Shown here: positions 34,869 through 44,048 of the stretch, one piece after another | Numbering within the stretch: the first letter of the stretch is position 1 | How the letters are laid out: each line of letters opens with the position of its first letter | Assembly (NCBI GenBank): GCA_002298145.1 | Contig: DBMP01000010.1 | Span: 62,001-126,000 of the forward strand | Reading direction: 5' to 3' | Source: Spartobacteria bacterium UBA695 | GTDB lineage: Bacteria; Verrucomicrobiota; Verrucomicrobiia; Chthoniobacterales; Chthoniobacteraceae | Length of the DNA: 64,000 nucleotides | Translations under genes and position numbers: made by a program | Notes under the pieces: model-generated | What the model was told of the DNA's origin: nothing | Seen by the model: only the letters and a program-made list of their open reading frames with translations | Databases searched by the model: none

Positions 34869-36751
34869 TTTGCGGATTTCCGTTTGATAAGAGCGAGACT
34901 CAGCCCGGCGAACGTCACGGCCGCTGGCATGAGCGCGATGTTCATCCACTTGATGCGGTTCTCAAGCGAGTCGGTCTTGGCCCGCAGGTTGCGGCGCAGC
35001 GCCTTGAGCTCCTTTTTCACGCTGGCTTCCTTTTTGCGGAAATTCTCCAGCTCGGCCTGCTGCTCGGGCGAGAGAATGAAGCGCTGGGCTCCCTTGTCGC
35101 CGGAGCGGCGCGATTGCAGCTCGGAGAGCTTGCTCTGTGTTTCCATCAGGCTCGATTCCAGCTCCCGGATCTTGTCCTGGTAGCTGGCTTCCGCCGCCGC
35201 CTGCATCTGCTGCACCACCGTGAAGGGCCGCTCCCGGCTGGCCCGGCTGCGGAGCGTGATGAGGTTCTGGTCGCCGGAAAGCTGCTCGATGGCGTTTTCC
35301 GCGAAAGCCAGGTTGCCGTTGGCCGGTACCACGACCTTCCCGCCGCTGAACGGGTTCGCTTGCTCGACGACCGCGAGGGCGTCTTGCAGCATGTCCGTAT
35401 CGCCCACGAGGATGACCGTGTTATCCTTGGCCGATTCCTTCAACCCTGCGGGCTTCTCAGCCTTGGCCTCCTTCTTGTCGTCCGCTTTCTGGTCCTTGTC
35501 GGCCTCGGCCTTCGGCGCGCCTTCGGGGAAGGCCGTCTTAAACTTGCCGGAAAGCCGGATCGCCAGCGCATACTCAGTATTTGTCGGAGCGAAGTTGCGG
35601 ATCACCTCCTGCGGCGACATCTGCGCAGTCATCGGTTCGGTCAGCTCCGCGTCTTTGGAGGACTTGACGAGCACCGTTTCCTTAAGCCCTTCGACCGGCG
35701 TTCCGGTAAACACCCCGGCAAACGCCATGAAGAGATCCGACGTGCTGGCCGTCACCAAATCGTCCTTGGCAAAAGCTTCGTCGCTCAGGGAGAGCACGCC
35801 CGGCGCGCGGCCCCGGGAAGTCCGGCCCAGGTATTTTACATCCACGACGGTCTGCTGATCGTTGAACTTGATGCCCCAAGCCTTGAGGAGTTTCTCCAGG
35901 TTGGAGCCTCCGGGGCCCCCGCCCATCATGCCGCGCCCTTCGAGCACGGCGCTCGGATCGAGGAAGGCGATCAATTTTCCCCCGCGCAGCACGAACTGAT
36001 CGATAGCGTAGGAGGTGGCGTCGCTAACCGTGCGCGGATGGATAACTAAGAGCACCTTGACATCGTCCGGAATGCTCGTCGCCGCGGGCTCGATCTGCTT
36101 CACCGTGTAGTCGCGTTTCAGCTCCGTGTAGAGCGTCCACGGTTCCTGCCCGCGCTGGCCCATCTGCATGAGCATCGGCGGCACCTGGCGGCCCTCCATC
36201 GGCAGCGAGCTCAGGATGCCGATCACCGGCTTCTCGGGATTCGCCACGCGGGAAATGGCGCGGGAGAGATCATACTCCATCATCCGTTCGCGGTCGGGCG
36301 AAAGGAAGGAGAGCGTTTCCTTCTGGTCGAGTAGGCTCACCGAGAGGCCCAGGTAGAGGCTCTCTCCGTTGGAGAGCGGCTGCGGGTCGATGCCGTCGAG
36401 CTTGGCGGAATCCTCGGCGTCCGAATCGGGTTCGGGGTCGAGTTTCTCGATCCGCACGAGCCCCTTGGAGGCCTGGTGATATTCGTTGAGGAGATCCTCG
36501 ACCTGCTGCGCGTAGATCTTGAGCTGCGGCGGCATGTTTTCATTGCGCGTGCAGTAGAAGCGCACGCGAACGGGCGTATCGAGCTTGGCGAGAATGGCGC
36601 GAGTCCCGGCGGAAAGCGTGTAGGCTTTCTCCGCCGTGAGGTCGAGCCGCTTGGGCACCCGGCCCGCCAGGAAATTGACGGCAAGCAGGATCGCCAGCAC
36701 CGCCACCACGCCCAGCGTGGAATAAAAGAGCGTACAAAGAGATTTCTTCAT
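34865..36751 (-). CDS. GldG-family ABC transporter auxiliary protein
   Basis: A 628-residue protein with an N-terminal membrane helix (about residues 8-28) and a C-terminal helix (about 600-620), bracketing a large domain of the GldG/ABC_transp_aux type. Features include RLDLTAEKAYTLSAGTR, SPDRERMMEYDLSRAIS and GGKLIAFLDPSA. In Bacteroidetes GldG works with GldA and GldF in gliding and secretion; outside that group it forms part of an ABC complex with unknown cargo. The central region has an acidic Lys/Ala-rich insert (about 415-440) and a coiled coil near 540-590. It is 18 bp downstream of the permease gene. Confidence 0.83.
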   Translation of the reverse strand: MKKSLCTLFYSTLGVVAVLAILLAVNFLAGRVPKRLDLTAEKAYTLSAGTRAILAKLDTPVRVRFYCTRNENMPPQLKIYAQQVEDLLNEYHQASKGLVRIEKLDPEPDSDAEDSAKLDGIDPQPLSNGESLYLGLSVSLLDQKETLSFLSPDRERMMEYDLSRAISRVANPEKPVIGILSSLPMEGRQVPPMLMQMGQRGQEPWTLYTELKRDYTVKQIEPAATSIPDDVKVLLVIHPRTVSDATSYAIDQFVLRGGKLIAFLDPSAVLEGRGMMGGGPGGSNLEKLLKAWGIKFNDQQTVVDVKYLGRTSRGRAPGVLSLSDEAFAKDDLVTASTSDLFMAFAGVFTGTPVEGLKETVLVKSSKDAELTEPMTAQMSPQEVIRNFAPTNTEYALAIRLSGKFKTAFPEGAPKAEADKDQKADDKKEAKAEKPAGLKESAKDNTVILVGDTDMLQDALAVVEQANPFSGGKVVVPANGNLAFAENAIEQLSGDQNLITLRSRASRERPFTVVQQMQAAAEASYQDKIRELESSLMETQSKLSELQSRRSGDKGAQRFILSPEQQAELENFRKKEASVKKELKALRRNLRAKTDSLENRIKWMNIALMPAAVTFAGLSLALIKRKSAK

Positions 36752-36769
36752 GTTCGGGAAATAAGCGTA

Positions 36770-37504
36770 TTAACCGGCGCGATGCGCGCGGAGGATCACA
36801 CTGGTGGAAAAGAGGCTGAAGCCGATGATCGAAGCGAAATAGAGCAGATCGCGCGAATCAACAACGCCTTTTTGAAGACCCACAAAGTGGGTCATGACGC
36901 TAAAGGAGGCCACCGTCTCGACCACGCCTGGGCTGGCCCAGCGCACGAGCAAGTCCGTGATCGGCGGGAACCCGGCCAGGATCAGGAACAGGCAGACGAC
37001 CACTGAAATGATGAAGCTGACGACCTGATTGCGCGTGAGCGCCGAGGTCATCGACGTCACCGCCAGGTAAGCGCCCGCCAGCAGGAAACTGCCCAGGTAC
37101 CCGGCGACAATAATGCCGTTATCCGGATGCCCTAGCGCGTTGACCGTGACGATCATCGGGAACGTCAACAGCAGCGCGATGCCCAGCACGGCCCACGCGG
37201 CCAGGAACTTGCCCGCGATCGCCTGCCACGGCGTCACCGGCAGGGTGAGCAGCAGCTCGATCGTCCCCAGGCGGCGCTCCTCGCTCCACATCCGCATCCC
37301 GACGGCCGGGACCAGGAAGAGATAGAGCCACGGGTGCCATACCAGGAAGCCCGCAAGATTGGCCTGCCCCATGCCGAACCAGTTGCTGATCATAAACGTC
37401 ATGAAGCCCGAGAGGAGCAGGAAAATGACGAGGAAAACATACGCGACCGGCGAATTAAAAAACCCGCCCAGCTCGCGTTTGGCGATGGTGAAAATGGCGC
37501 TCAT
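36770..37504 (-). CDS. ABC-2 type permease (GldF-like)
   Basis: A 244-residue permease with six membrane helices. The start MSAIFTIAKRELGGFFNSP is characteristic of GldF/NosY-like ABC-2 permeases, as is RMWSEERRLGTIELLLTLPV in the cytoplasmic coupling loop. It follows the ATPase gene with a single base between stop and start, so the two are almost certainly translated from one message. It would form a homodimer with the ATPase dimer. Confidence 0.85.
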   Translation of the reverse strand: MSAIFTIAKRELGGFFNSPVAYVFLVIFLLLSGFMTFMISNWFGMGQANLAGFLVWHPWLYLFLVPAVGMRMWSEERRLGTIELLLTLPVTPWQAIAGKFLAAWAVLGIALLLTFPMIVTVNALGHPDNGIIVAGYLGSFLLAGAYLAVTSMTSALTRNQVVSFIISVVVCLFLILAGFPPITDLLVRWASPGVVETVASFSVMTHFVGLQKGVVDSRDLLYFASIIGFSLFSTSVILRAHRAG

Positions 37505-37505
37505 A

Positions 37506-38456
37506 CTACGCGGCCACCTCCTTCGTGGATTTGTCGCCGAGGGTGATGCTTCGGAACACTTCGTCCAAGCGTCCCTCCTCGGTGTGAAGCTCCTCCAGCG
37601 TCCACGTTTCGCGCGCGGCCAACTCGTAAATCGCGGCGGCAATTCCCGTTCCGCTCTTGTCGCACGGAATCACATGGAATAGCCCGCCCTCTTGAGCCGA
37701 TGCCTTGCCGACGCCCGGGAGCGCGGCCAGCTTCTCCGCCGCGCCGGGCGCGCTTTTTGCCAGCCGCACCGTCACCGTTCCTGCATGGTCGCAGCGGCGC
37801 TTCAACTCCGCTGGCGTGCCGTTGGCCACGATGCGGCCCCGGTCGATAATAATGGCCCGAGAACAGACCGCCTCCACTTCTTCGAGAATGTGCGTGGAGA
37901 AAATGATCGCCTTCTTCTCGCCCATCGTGCGGATGAGCGTGCGCACCTCGTGCTTTTGGTTGGGATCGAGGCCGTCGGTCGGTTCGTCCAGGATGAGGAC
38001 GTCCGGGTCGTGTAGGATGGACTGCGCGAAGCAGGTGCGGTGCTTGTAACCCTTGGAGAGCGTCTCGATGGTCTGGTTCGCCACCGGCTCCAGGAAGCAC
38101 ATCTCAATCGCGCGGTGCACTGCCTTGCGCTTGGCGTCGCCGGAGAGCCCGCGCAATTCCGCCGCGAAGGCCAGAAACCCGGCCACGGTCATGTCGGAAT
38201 AAGCGGGCGCGTTTTCCGGCAGGTAGCCGATAAGGCGCTTGGCGGCGAGCGGCGCTTCGAGAATATCGAAGCCGCCCACGCTCACCCGGCCGCTGCTAGG
38301 GGGAATGAACCCCGTGATCATGCGCATGGTGGTCGACTTCCCCGCGCCATTAGGCCCGAGGAACCCGAGCACCTCGCCTTTTTCCACCGAAAAAGAGACG
38401 TCATCGACGGCAATCTTCGGTCCGAAACGTTTTTGGAGGTGTTCTACTTTGATCAT
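37506..38456 (-). CDS. ABC transporter ATPase (GldA-like)
   Basis: A 316-residue ATPase with Walker A GPNGAGKSTT (about 38-47), signature LSKGYKHRTCFAQSIL, Walker B VLILDEPTDGLDP and H-loop IFSTHILEEVEAVC. The signature LSKGY departs from LSGGQ, with Lys in place of the second Gly, as is frequent in the ABC-2/GldA-type drug and polysaccharide transporters. A C-terminal regulatory extension (about 215-316) is typical. The ATG at 38454-38456 opens MIKVEHLQKRFG. It heads the operon ATPase, permease, GldG, DUF4340. Confidence 0.86.
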   Translation of the reverse strand: MIKVEHLQKRFGPKIAVDDVSFSVEKGEVLGFLGPNGAGKSTTMRMITGFIPPSSGRVSVGGFDILEAPLAAKRLIGYLPENAPAYSDMTVAGFLAFAAELRGLSGDAKRKAVHRAIEMCFLEPVANQTIETLSKGYKHRTCFAQSILHDPDVLILDEPTDGLDPNQKHEVRTLIRTMGEKKAIIFSTHILEEVEAVCSRAIIIDRGRIVANGTPAELKRRCDHAGTVTVRLAKSAPGAAEKLAALPGVGKASAQEGGLFHVIPCDKSGTGIAAAIYELAARETWTLEELHTEEGRLDEVFRSITLGDKSTKEVAA

Positions 38457-38566
38457 GTGTACAAAGGCTCCCCCCGGGCATTGGGAACGGTCCACCTGGG
38501 AAATACTCAAGCGAGGCCGATGCGCTGGGGGTGCATCCGATTTTTTTCGACAAAAAAGGGTCCGAA

Positions 38567-38600
38567 TTCGTTCAACGATTTTTTACAAAAAATCAACGAA
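38567..38600. repeat. AT-rich hairpin between panB and the ABC operon
   Basis: TTCGTT(38567-38572) and GATTTTTT(38577-38584) pair with AAAAAATC(38587-38594) and AACGAA(38595-38600); a 4-nt bulge separates the left arms. It lies 28 bp after the panB stop and is flanked by further A/T runs, so it may terminate panB transcription or shape the promoter of the ABC operon. Support is structural only. Confidence 0.45.
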
Positions 38601-38627
38601 CTAATGCGGGCCGCTTTTTGAAACGCT

Positions 38628-39392
38628 TTAGTTTGCGCCGTGCACGTGGGCCACGAACTGCGCCGCCGCTTCGCGAATCTCCACGCCCGTCTGGGCCAGC
38701 GGCTGGACGAACTTGGGCGTAAACCACGGAAAAGCCCCGACCAAATCGTGCACGACCAACACCTGGCCGTCGCAATCCTCCCCGGCTGCGATGCCGATCG
38801 TGGGGATGCTCAGCGCCTCGGTGATCGGGCGCATCGCCTCATGTTTTACGCACTCCACCACCACGCCGATGGCGCCCGCTTCTTGCACCGCCAAGCCGTC
38901 GTTAATGAGCGCCTGAACCGCCTCGGGCGTCTTGCCCTTGACCTTGTAGCCGCCCTCCTCGCGCACGCTCTGCGGCAGGAGCCCGATGTGACCCACAACG
39001 GGGATTCCGGCCTCGGTGAGCGCGCGGATTTGCGGCGCGTGGTCGGCCCCGCCTTCGAGCTTCACCGCGTGCGCCCCGGCGTCGATGAATTGTCGGCCAT
39101 TAAAGACCGCCTGTTCCGGAGTATCGTAACTGTGGATGGGGAGATCACCAACGACAGGAGCACGCCCCGCACCCCGGGCCACGGCACGGATGTGATGCAC
39201 CATGTCGGCCATCGTCACCCAGGTAGTATCCGGGTAGCCGAGCACGACCATCCCGAGCGAATCTCCAACAAGCACGATGTCCACGCCCGCCTCGTCGAGA
39301 AGCCTTGCAGTGGGGTAATCATACGCCGTGAGCATGGCAATCTTGCGATGCTGCCCCTTGGCGGCACAGAACGATTCGAGTCGATGGTTCAT
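38628..39392 (-). CDS. panB: 3-Methyl-2-oxobutanoate hydroxymethyltransferase
   Basis: PanB adds a hydroxymethyl group from 5,10-methylene-THF to 2-ketoisovalerate in pantothenate synthesis. The 254-residue product shows MLTAYDYPTARLLDEAG, VGDSLGMVVLGY (metal-binding Asp), GAHAVKLEGG, PVVGHIGLLPQS and the catalytic Glu in VVVECV. It is at the end of a folate/lysine/pantothenate gene run and depends on folate, which fits with folK upstream. 7 bp separate it from the DUF3592 gene. Confidence 0.95.
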   Translation of the reverse strand: MNHRLESFCAAKGQHRKIAMLTAYDYPTARLLDEAGVDIVLVGDSLGMVVLGYPDTTWVTMADMVHHIRAVARGAGRAPVVGDLPIHSYDTPEQAVFNGRQFIDAGAHAVKLEGGADHAPQIRALTEAGIPVVGHIGLLPQSVREEGGYKVKGKTPEAVQALINDGLAVQEAGAIGVVVECVKHEAMRPITEALSIPTIGIAAGEDCDGQVLVVHDLVGAFPWFTPKFVQPLAQTGVEIREAAAQFVAHVHGAN

Positions 39393-39399
39393 AGGAAAA

Positions 39400-40296
39400 T
39401 CAATGATGGTTCATGTAGAACAGTCCGAATATCGTGAATCCGGCACCAATTAATAGCGGAATAGCGAGCCCCCAATAAGGTCCCGGGTGCAGGAATGCCT
39501 CCCATGGCGCCCTCGGGTTGTAATAGACCTTCACCTCAGGCGTGGCAAGCAAGCGATCTACCTTGGCTTGGGCTGTATTTTGGGAACTCATAACCCGGAC
39601 AGGGATGGCCGATAACTGCTGAGATTGGAAGCGCTGACCGTTCACGGTGTATTCATAATCTACCACAGGCATGTAGCCGCTGCCCTCGCTATCGCCGCAA
39701 TAGGCCACCGACGCATTGAGCAACCGGCCCATGACAAAGGGATAGTTGCGGGTCAGCAAACACCGGCGGAGGAAAAATAGAGTAGCTCCACCGCATATGG
39801 CACCAAACAGAAAGAAAACCCCCAGAATCACCGCATGCTGATGTATCTCCAACCAATCCCTGTTTTGCCAGCCGATCAACGGCACCCCTGTGAGCGTCAG
39901 TCCAATGAGTGCCTGCTTTACCACCTCGCCCGCCTGAACGCCCGGCACCAACACGGCATCGGCAGGGTTACGCGGATTGTAGAATACATCGACCTGCGCA
40001 CCAGGCGCAAACTTGAGCGATCCATCCGGGTTGACGCACAGCGATTTGGGTGCTTTGACACCGCCGTTTTTCCTAAAAAAGAATGCCCCGGGCACAACGG
40101 CGCTGCTTGAAAAAGAAGTGCCGTCCACCTTGTACTCATAGAGAACACCAGGTGCGCCTTCCGTCATCCCGAAGGTTTTGATGCACGCCGCGGTACGCCG
40201 CCAGGAGGAAGCGCTTTGTACGCCCCTACGCATACCAGCTAGCAGCAAAAAAAGGAGCGCGCCACCAATCAATTCAAAGAAGGCGACGAAAATCAT
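39400..40296 (-). CDS. DUF3592 membrane protein
   Basis: A 298-residue membrane protein starting MIFVAFFELIGGALLFLLLAG, with helices near the start, at about 130-180 and at the C-terminus. Two DUF3592-like soluble beta regions are visible, each ending in a motif like VDVFYNPRNPADAVL and VKVYYNPRAPWEAFL. Function is unknown. Its ATG overlaps the folK stop codon (ATGA), so it is translated from the same mRNA as folK and panB. It has no obvious link to folate or pantothenate chemistry. Confidence 0.72.
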   Translation of the reverse strand: MIFVAFFELIGGALLFLLLAGMRRGVQSASSWRRTAACIKTFGMTEGAPGVLYEYKVDGTSFSSSAVVPGAFFFRKNGGVKAPKSLCVNPDGSLKFAPGAQVDVFYNPRNPADAVLVPGVQAGEVVKQALIGLTLTGVPLIGWQNRDWLEIHQHAVILGVFFLFGAICGGATLFFLRRCLLTRNYPFVMGRLLNASVAYCGDSEGSGYMPVVDYEYTVNGQRFQSQQLSAIPVRVMSSQNTAQAKVDRLLATPEVKVYYNPRAPWEAFLHPGPYWGLAIPLLIGAGFTIFGLFYMNHH

Positions 40297-40787
40297 GCGA
40301 CAAATGGTTCTACCGAGGGATGGTGTGGCAAGCAGGTCAATAATTCCGCTACCGTTTTTTGAGTCCCGGGCAATATCAACCCGGGACGGAGATCCGACAA
40401 GGGCCGTAACACAAAACGCCTTTCCGCGATGCGGGGATGTGGGAGCGTGAGGGCAGCGCTTTGAAGAACGTACTCCCCGGCGTAAAGGAGATCCAGATCG
40501 AGCGTCCGGGGCGCGTGGTAGCCGTGATCGGTTGGCCGCCCTTGCGCGTTTTCGATCGCCTGGAGTTTGGAGAGCAAAGCGGGCGGCTCTAGCGAACTTT
40601 CGATTTCGATCACGGCATTCAGATACGCCGCCGTACCGGGATCGCAATCCACCGGCTCGGTTTCGTAGATCGCCGAAATCAGCGGCGGGTGTGGGCCTTC
40701 GTTGAGGGCGCCCACCGCCGCAATCCCCGCCTGGAGTTGCTCCAAACGGTCCCCCAAGTTTGAGCCGAGAGCGACGGCACAACGCAT
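40293..40787 (-). CDS. folK: HPPK: 2-amino-4-hydroxy-6-hydroxymethyl-dihydropteridine pyrophosphokinase
   Basis: FolK activates 6-hydroxymethyl-dihydropterin for folate synthesis. The 164-residue protein has the opening CAVALGSNLGDR, the pterin-binding YETEPV loop, the RTLDLDLLYAG motif with Mg-binding Asp residues, and LPHPRIAERRFVL. Length is normal. It lies 10 bp after dapB and overlaps the DUF3592 gene. folP and folB are not in the window. Confidence 0.93.
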   Translation of the reverse strand: MRCAVALGSNLGDRLEQLQAGIAAVGALNEGPHPPLISAIYETEPVDCDPGTAAYLNAVIEIESSLEPPALLSKLQAIENAQGRPTDHGYHAPRTLDLDLLYAGEYVLQSAALTLPHPRIAERRFVLRPLSDLRPGLILPGTQKTVAELLTCLPHHPSVEPFVA

Positions 40788-40797
40788 GGCGTTTTTT

Positions 40798-41532
40798 CTA
40801 TTTGAGGCCGAGCACGTCCTGCATGTCGTAGAGACCGGCGGGACGGGTCGCGGCCCATTTTGCGGCGCGGATCGAGCCGCGCGCGAAGGTGTCGCGAGAG
40901 GAGGCTTTGTGCGTCAGTTCCACGCGTTCGCCTACGTTGGCGTAGATCACCGTGTGGTCGCCCACGACGTCGCCGCCGCGCACGGCGTGCATGCCGATTT
41001 CCGTCGGCGTGCGCTCGCCCACGATGCCTTGGCGGCCATGGCGCACGTCTTCGTTGTATTGCAGCCCGCGCACTTCGGCGAGGATCTCGGCCAGGCGTTT
41101 GGCGGTACCGCTCGGGGCATCCTTTTTCAGGCGGTGGTGCATTTCGACGATTTCGAGGTCGAACTCCGGCCCGAGAATCTCAGCCGCCTTGCGCGTCAAC
41201 CAGAAGAGGGTATTGACGCCCACGCTGAAATTCGGCGCGAAAACGATCGGGATCTCCCGGGCCGCTTCACGGATGGCCGCCACTTCCTCGTCGGTGTGGC
41301 CGGTCGTGCCGATGACGAGCACTTTCTTCGCCTTGGCGCACGCCTTGGCAATGTCGACGGTCAGCGTGTGGTGGCTGAAATCGATCACCGCGTCGGCGGA
41401 GGCCAGCGCGGCGAGGAAATCGTCGCCCTTGTCAATCGCCGCGGCTACCTGCGCCTCGGGATCGTCCTGGAGCGAAGCGAGGATTGCCTGCCCCATGCGC
41501 CCCTTGGCGCCGTTGATGAGAAAACGGATCAT
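40798..41532 (-). CDS. dapB: 4-Hydroxy-tetrahydrodipicolinate reductase
   Basis: DapB reduces dihydrodipicolinate in the DAP/lysine pathway. The 244-residue product has the N-terminal Rossmann motif NGAKGRMGQAI, VIGTTGHTDEE, and the catalytic region MHHRLKKDAPSGTA with the paired His and Lys. It is 6 bp downstream of dapA. DAP is also needed for peptidoglycan in this Gram-negative organism. Confidence 0.95.
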   Translation of the reverse strand: MIRFLINGAKGRMGQAILASLQDDPEAQVAAAIDKGDDFLAALASADAVIDFSHHTLTVDIAKACAKAKKVLVIGTTGHTDEEVAAIREAAREIPIVFAPNFSVGVNTLFWLTRKAAEILGPEFDLEIVEMHHRLKKDAPSGTAKRLAEILAEVRGLQYNEDVRHGRQGIVGERTPTEIGMHAVRGGDVVGDHTVIYANVGERVELTHKASSRDTFARGSIRAAKWAATRPAGLYDMQDVLGLK

Positions 41533-41538
41533 AAGGAA

Positions 41539-42414
41539 TTAGATCAGCTTGAGGGCTTGCAGCGTCTCGGTGAGCTTCCGGGTATTGGCCTCGGACATCT
41601 CGCAAAGCGGCAGGCGCAGCTCGGGCGCGATGCGGCCTTGGAGGGAGAGGGCAATCTTGACGGGCACCGGGTTGGTTTCCACAAAAAGGTCGCGGAAAAG
41701 TGGGTACCAGTGTTCGTGCCGGGCGAGGGCGGTTTTGTAATCCCCCTCCAGCGCGGCCTTTACGAACTCCGAGATATCCTTCGGGATCAAATTCGAGGCG
41801 ACGCTGATGACGCCGACGGCCCCCGCCGAGATGAACGGCAGGGTAAGAGCGTCGTCGCCGGAGAGAATCTCGAAGCTATCCGGCAGCGCCTGGCGCAGCT
41901 TGCTCACGCGGTCCACGCTGCCTCCGGCCTCCTTGATGGCGACGATGTTCGGGGCGTCCTTGGCCAGACGGGCCACGGTTTCCACGGCGATCTCGATGCC
42001 CGAGCGACCCGGGATGCTATAGAGAACGAGCTTCAAGCTCGTGGCTGCGGCGATGGCCTTGAAATGGCGGTAGAGCCCTTCCTGAGAGGGCTTGTTGTAG
42101 TAGGGGGCCACCAGCAGGGCGGCGTCGGCCCCGGCCTTTTCGGCTTCCTGGGTGAGGGCGATCGCTTCCTCGGTGCTGTTGGAGCCGGTTCCGGCGATCA
42201 CCAGGCAGCGGCCCTTGGCGACTTTGACGGCCAGTTCGATCACCCGATGGTGTTCGGCGTTGTTGAGCGTGGGAGATTCGCCCGTCGTGCCAACCGGCAC
42301 GATTCCGGCGATCCCACCCGCGATCTGCTCTTCGATGAGCCGCGTGAGAGCGGGCTCGTCGATCTGGTTGTTGCGAAAAGGCGTGATTAACGCCGTATGG
42401 GCACCTTCAAACAT
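41539..42414 (-). CDS. dapA: 4-Hydroxy-tetrahydrodipicolinate synthase
   Basis: DapA condenses pyruvate with aspartate semialdehyde. The 291-residue TIM barrel has GIVPVGTTGESPTL, LVLYSIPGRSG (catalytic Tyr and Arg), and the Schiff-base Lys in NIVAIKEAGG. It precedes dapB by 6 bp; the tolC-like gene ends 24 bp upstream of it, so the run may be transcribed from the metal-response genes or from its own promoter in that gap. Confidence 0.96.
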   Translation of the reverse strand: MFEGAHTALITPFRNNQIDEPALTRLIEEQIAGGIAGIVPVGTTGESPTLNNAEHHRVIELAVKVAKGRCLVIAGTGSNSTEEAIALTQEAEKAGADAALLVAPYYNKPSQEGLYRHFKAIAAATSLKLVLYSIPGRSGIEIAVETVARLAKDAPNIVAIKEAGGSVDRVSKLRQALPDSFEILSGDDALTLPFISAGAVGVISVASNLIPKDISEFVKAALEGDYKTALARHEHWYPLFRDLFVETNPVPVKIALSLQGRIAPELRLPLCEMSEANTRKLTETLQALKLI

Positions 42415-42438
42415 GGGACGCTCGTTTTAGACGGTTTT

Positions 42439-43758
42439 TTACGGAAAAGACAGGGAATTTTGAGCCCTGTTTTTCTTCGCCCCGGGAGCGCCGGGTTCCT
42501 TCGGGGCATTCCCCGAGGCGGGTCCGAGGTATTTGGAGACGCCGACGACGGCTTCCAGTTCGGCGGTGGCGACCTGGTGCTCGGCGAGCTGGGCCAGGGC
42601 TGCGGAATCGACGTCCTGGAGGGTGCGTTGCGCGGTGAGGAGGTCCATGAAGCTGTTTTTGTCGGTCTCATAGCCGCTTCGCGCCGCTTCGACGCTTAGA
42701 CGGGCCGTGGGGGCGATCTGGTCGTGGAAAAGGCGGTAATTGGAGGCGGCGGTGTCGATTTTCCGGAGCTGATCGCGCACGAGCCCGGAGGCTTCGGCTT
42801 GCGCGGCGGCGTATTCGGCTCGCGCGCTCTCAACGTTGGCCTTGGCCTCCGCGACACCCGCCGAGTATTTCCTGTAATTCGTCCACGGAATGCTGAACGT
42901 AATCCCCGTGTCGTATTCCTGAACGCCCGAACGGCCTGGGTATTCGCGGGCTTTGATTTGCAGGGCCGGATCAGGGATCCACTGGCGGTGGGCCAGCTGG
43001 AGGCGCGCTTTTTCGGCCTCGATCTTGCGCCACGCCGCGAGGACTTCCGGGCGGCACCGGGCCGCGAGGGTTTCCGGATTTTGCGCGGCCAGCGGCGACG
43101 GCATGAAAGCCAGCGGCCGGGGGCGGGCCACGGGGGTACGGGCGGGCAGGTTGAGGAGGACGTTGAGCTGCGTTTCCTGATCAGAGAGGTCCTTCTGGAT
43201 GAGCGCCTGGCGCTCGGAGAGGCGGTCGAGCTCGGTTTGCGCCAGCAGCACGTCGGATTGCGTGGCGGTGCCGACTTCGTACTTCCCTCGGCTGATCTCG
43301 GTGATTTGCCGGAGGAGCTCCTGGTTGCTCCGGTTGATCTCCAGTTGCCCATAGGCAGCGGCGAGGCGGTCGTAGGCGCTTTCGGCCCGCGTGATGACCT
43401 CCAGGCGCGCCCGGCGCCATTCCTCGAAGGCGGAGAGTGCTTCCGCCTCCGAGGCTCTGGCCCTACTGAGATTTTTGCCGGAAACCGGGAGTGTCTGGGA
43501 GACCATCCACTCCGTGTCGGTTACTTTCCCGGGGTTAAGCGTCCCCGCGCGTTCGAGCGTTACCCCCGCCATGAGGTCGTCCCAGGCCCGGGCCTGCGGA
43601 ACCCGCTCTTTGGCCGCTTCCCAGCGGGCGCGGGCGGCCTTGAGCGCCGGGTTGCGGCTCAGCGCCGAGCGGAGGAGCTCGTCTTTGGAGAGTTCCGTCG
43701 CGAATGCCGTCTGGGCTAAGGACCAAAGGAGCAGGGAGAGGAGGAGGCGCTGCTTCAT
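42439..43758 (-). CDS. TolC-family outer-membrane efflux protein (CnrC/CusC-like)
   Basis: A 439-residue TolC-family protein: signal peptide (MKQRLLLSLLLWSLAQTAFA), then two OEP repeats (about 25-215 and 225-415) with the helical pattern RSALSRNPALKAARARWEAA. TolC-type proteins form the outer-membrane duct of RND or MFS efflux pumps. Its own pump (membrane-fusion and RND proteins) is not in the window. It sits 21 bp downstream of a heavy-metal-binding peptide gene and opposite a Cnr-like regulatory cluster, which suggests a metal-efflux duct. A weak hairpin covers its last codons. Confidence 0.85.
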   Translation of the reverse strand: MKQRLLLSLLLWSLAQTAFATELSKDELLRSALSRNPALKAARARWEAAKERVPQARAWDDLMAGVTLERAGTLNPGKVTDTEWMVSQTLPVSGKNLSRARASEAEALSAFEEWRRARLEVITRAESAYDRLAAAYGQLEINRSNQELLRQITEISRGKYEVGTATQSDVLLAQTELDRLSERQALIQKDLSDQETQLNVLLNLPARTPVARPRPLAFMPSPLAAQNPETLAARCRPEVLAAWRKIEAEKARLQLAHRQWIPDPALQIKAREYPGRSGVQEYDTGITFSIPWTNYRKYSAGVAEAKANVESARAEYAAAQAEASGLVRDQLRKIDTAASNYRLFHDQIAPTARLSVEAARSGYETDKNSFMDLLTAQRTLQDVDSAALAQLAEHQVATAELEAVVGVSKYLGPASGNAPKEPGAPGAKKNRAQNSLSFP

Positions 43759-43779
43759 GAGGGAAAGGCAAAGCGAGCG

Positions 43780-43983
43780 TCAGTTTTTCTTCTGCACCAG
43801 CGCCATGCCGCATTTCGGGCATTTGCCGGGCTTATCCGATACCACCTCGGGGTGCATGGGGCAGGTGTACTTGACCGCTGCCGGGTGGGCCGGGGAAGCG
43901 GATGGTGCAGGCGTGGGAGACGAACCGGCTTGGGCGGCCAGGGGAAGCGCTGCGGCGATGAGGGCGAGGATGAGTTTAAGCAT
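43780..43983 (-). CDS. Small secreted heavy-metal-binding domain protein
   Basis: A 67-residue protein with a signal peptide (MLKLILALIAAALPLAAQAG), a Pro/Ala/Ser linker, and a C-terminal HMBD-type zinc-knuckle: YTCPMHPEVVSDKPGKCPKC and GMAL. This domain occurs at the N-termini of copper/cation exporters and Cus-type efflux proteins, where it captures metal. Here it is a free periplasmic peptide followed by the TolC-like gene. The ATG at 43981-43983 is chosen to give the signal peptide. Confidence 0.85.
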   Translation of the reverse strand: MLKLILALIAAALPLAAQAGSSPTPAPSASPAHPAAVKYTCPMHPEVVSDKPGKCPKCGMALVQKKN

Positions 43984-44048
43984 AGGTAATTTGGATGAAT
44001 TTTGGGGCATTCAACCCCGTGCAGTGGATAAAACACCGGCATTTTGAA

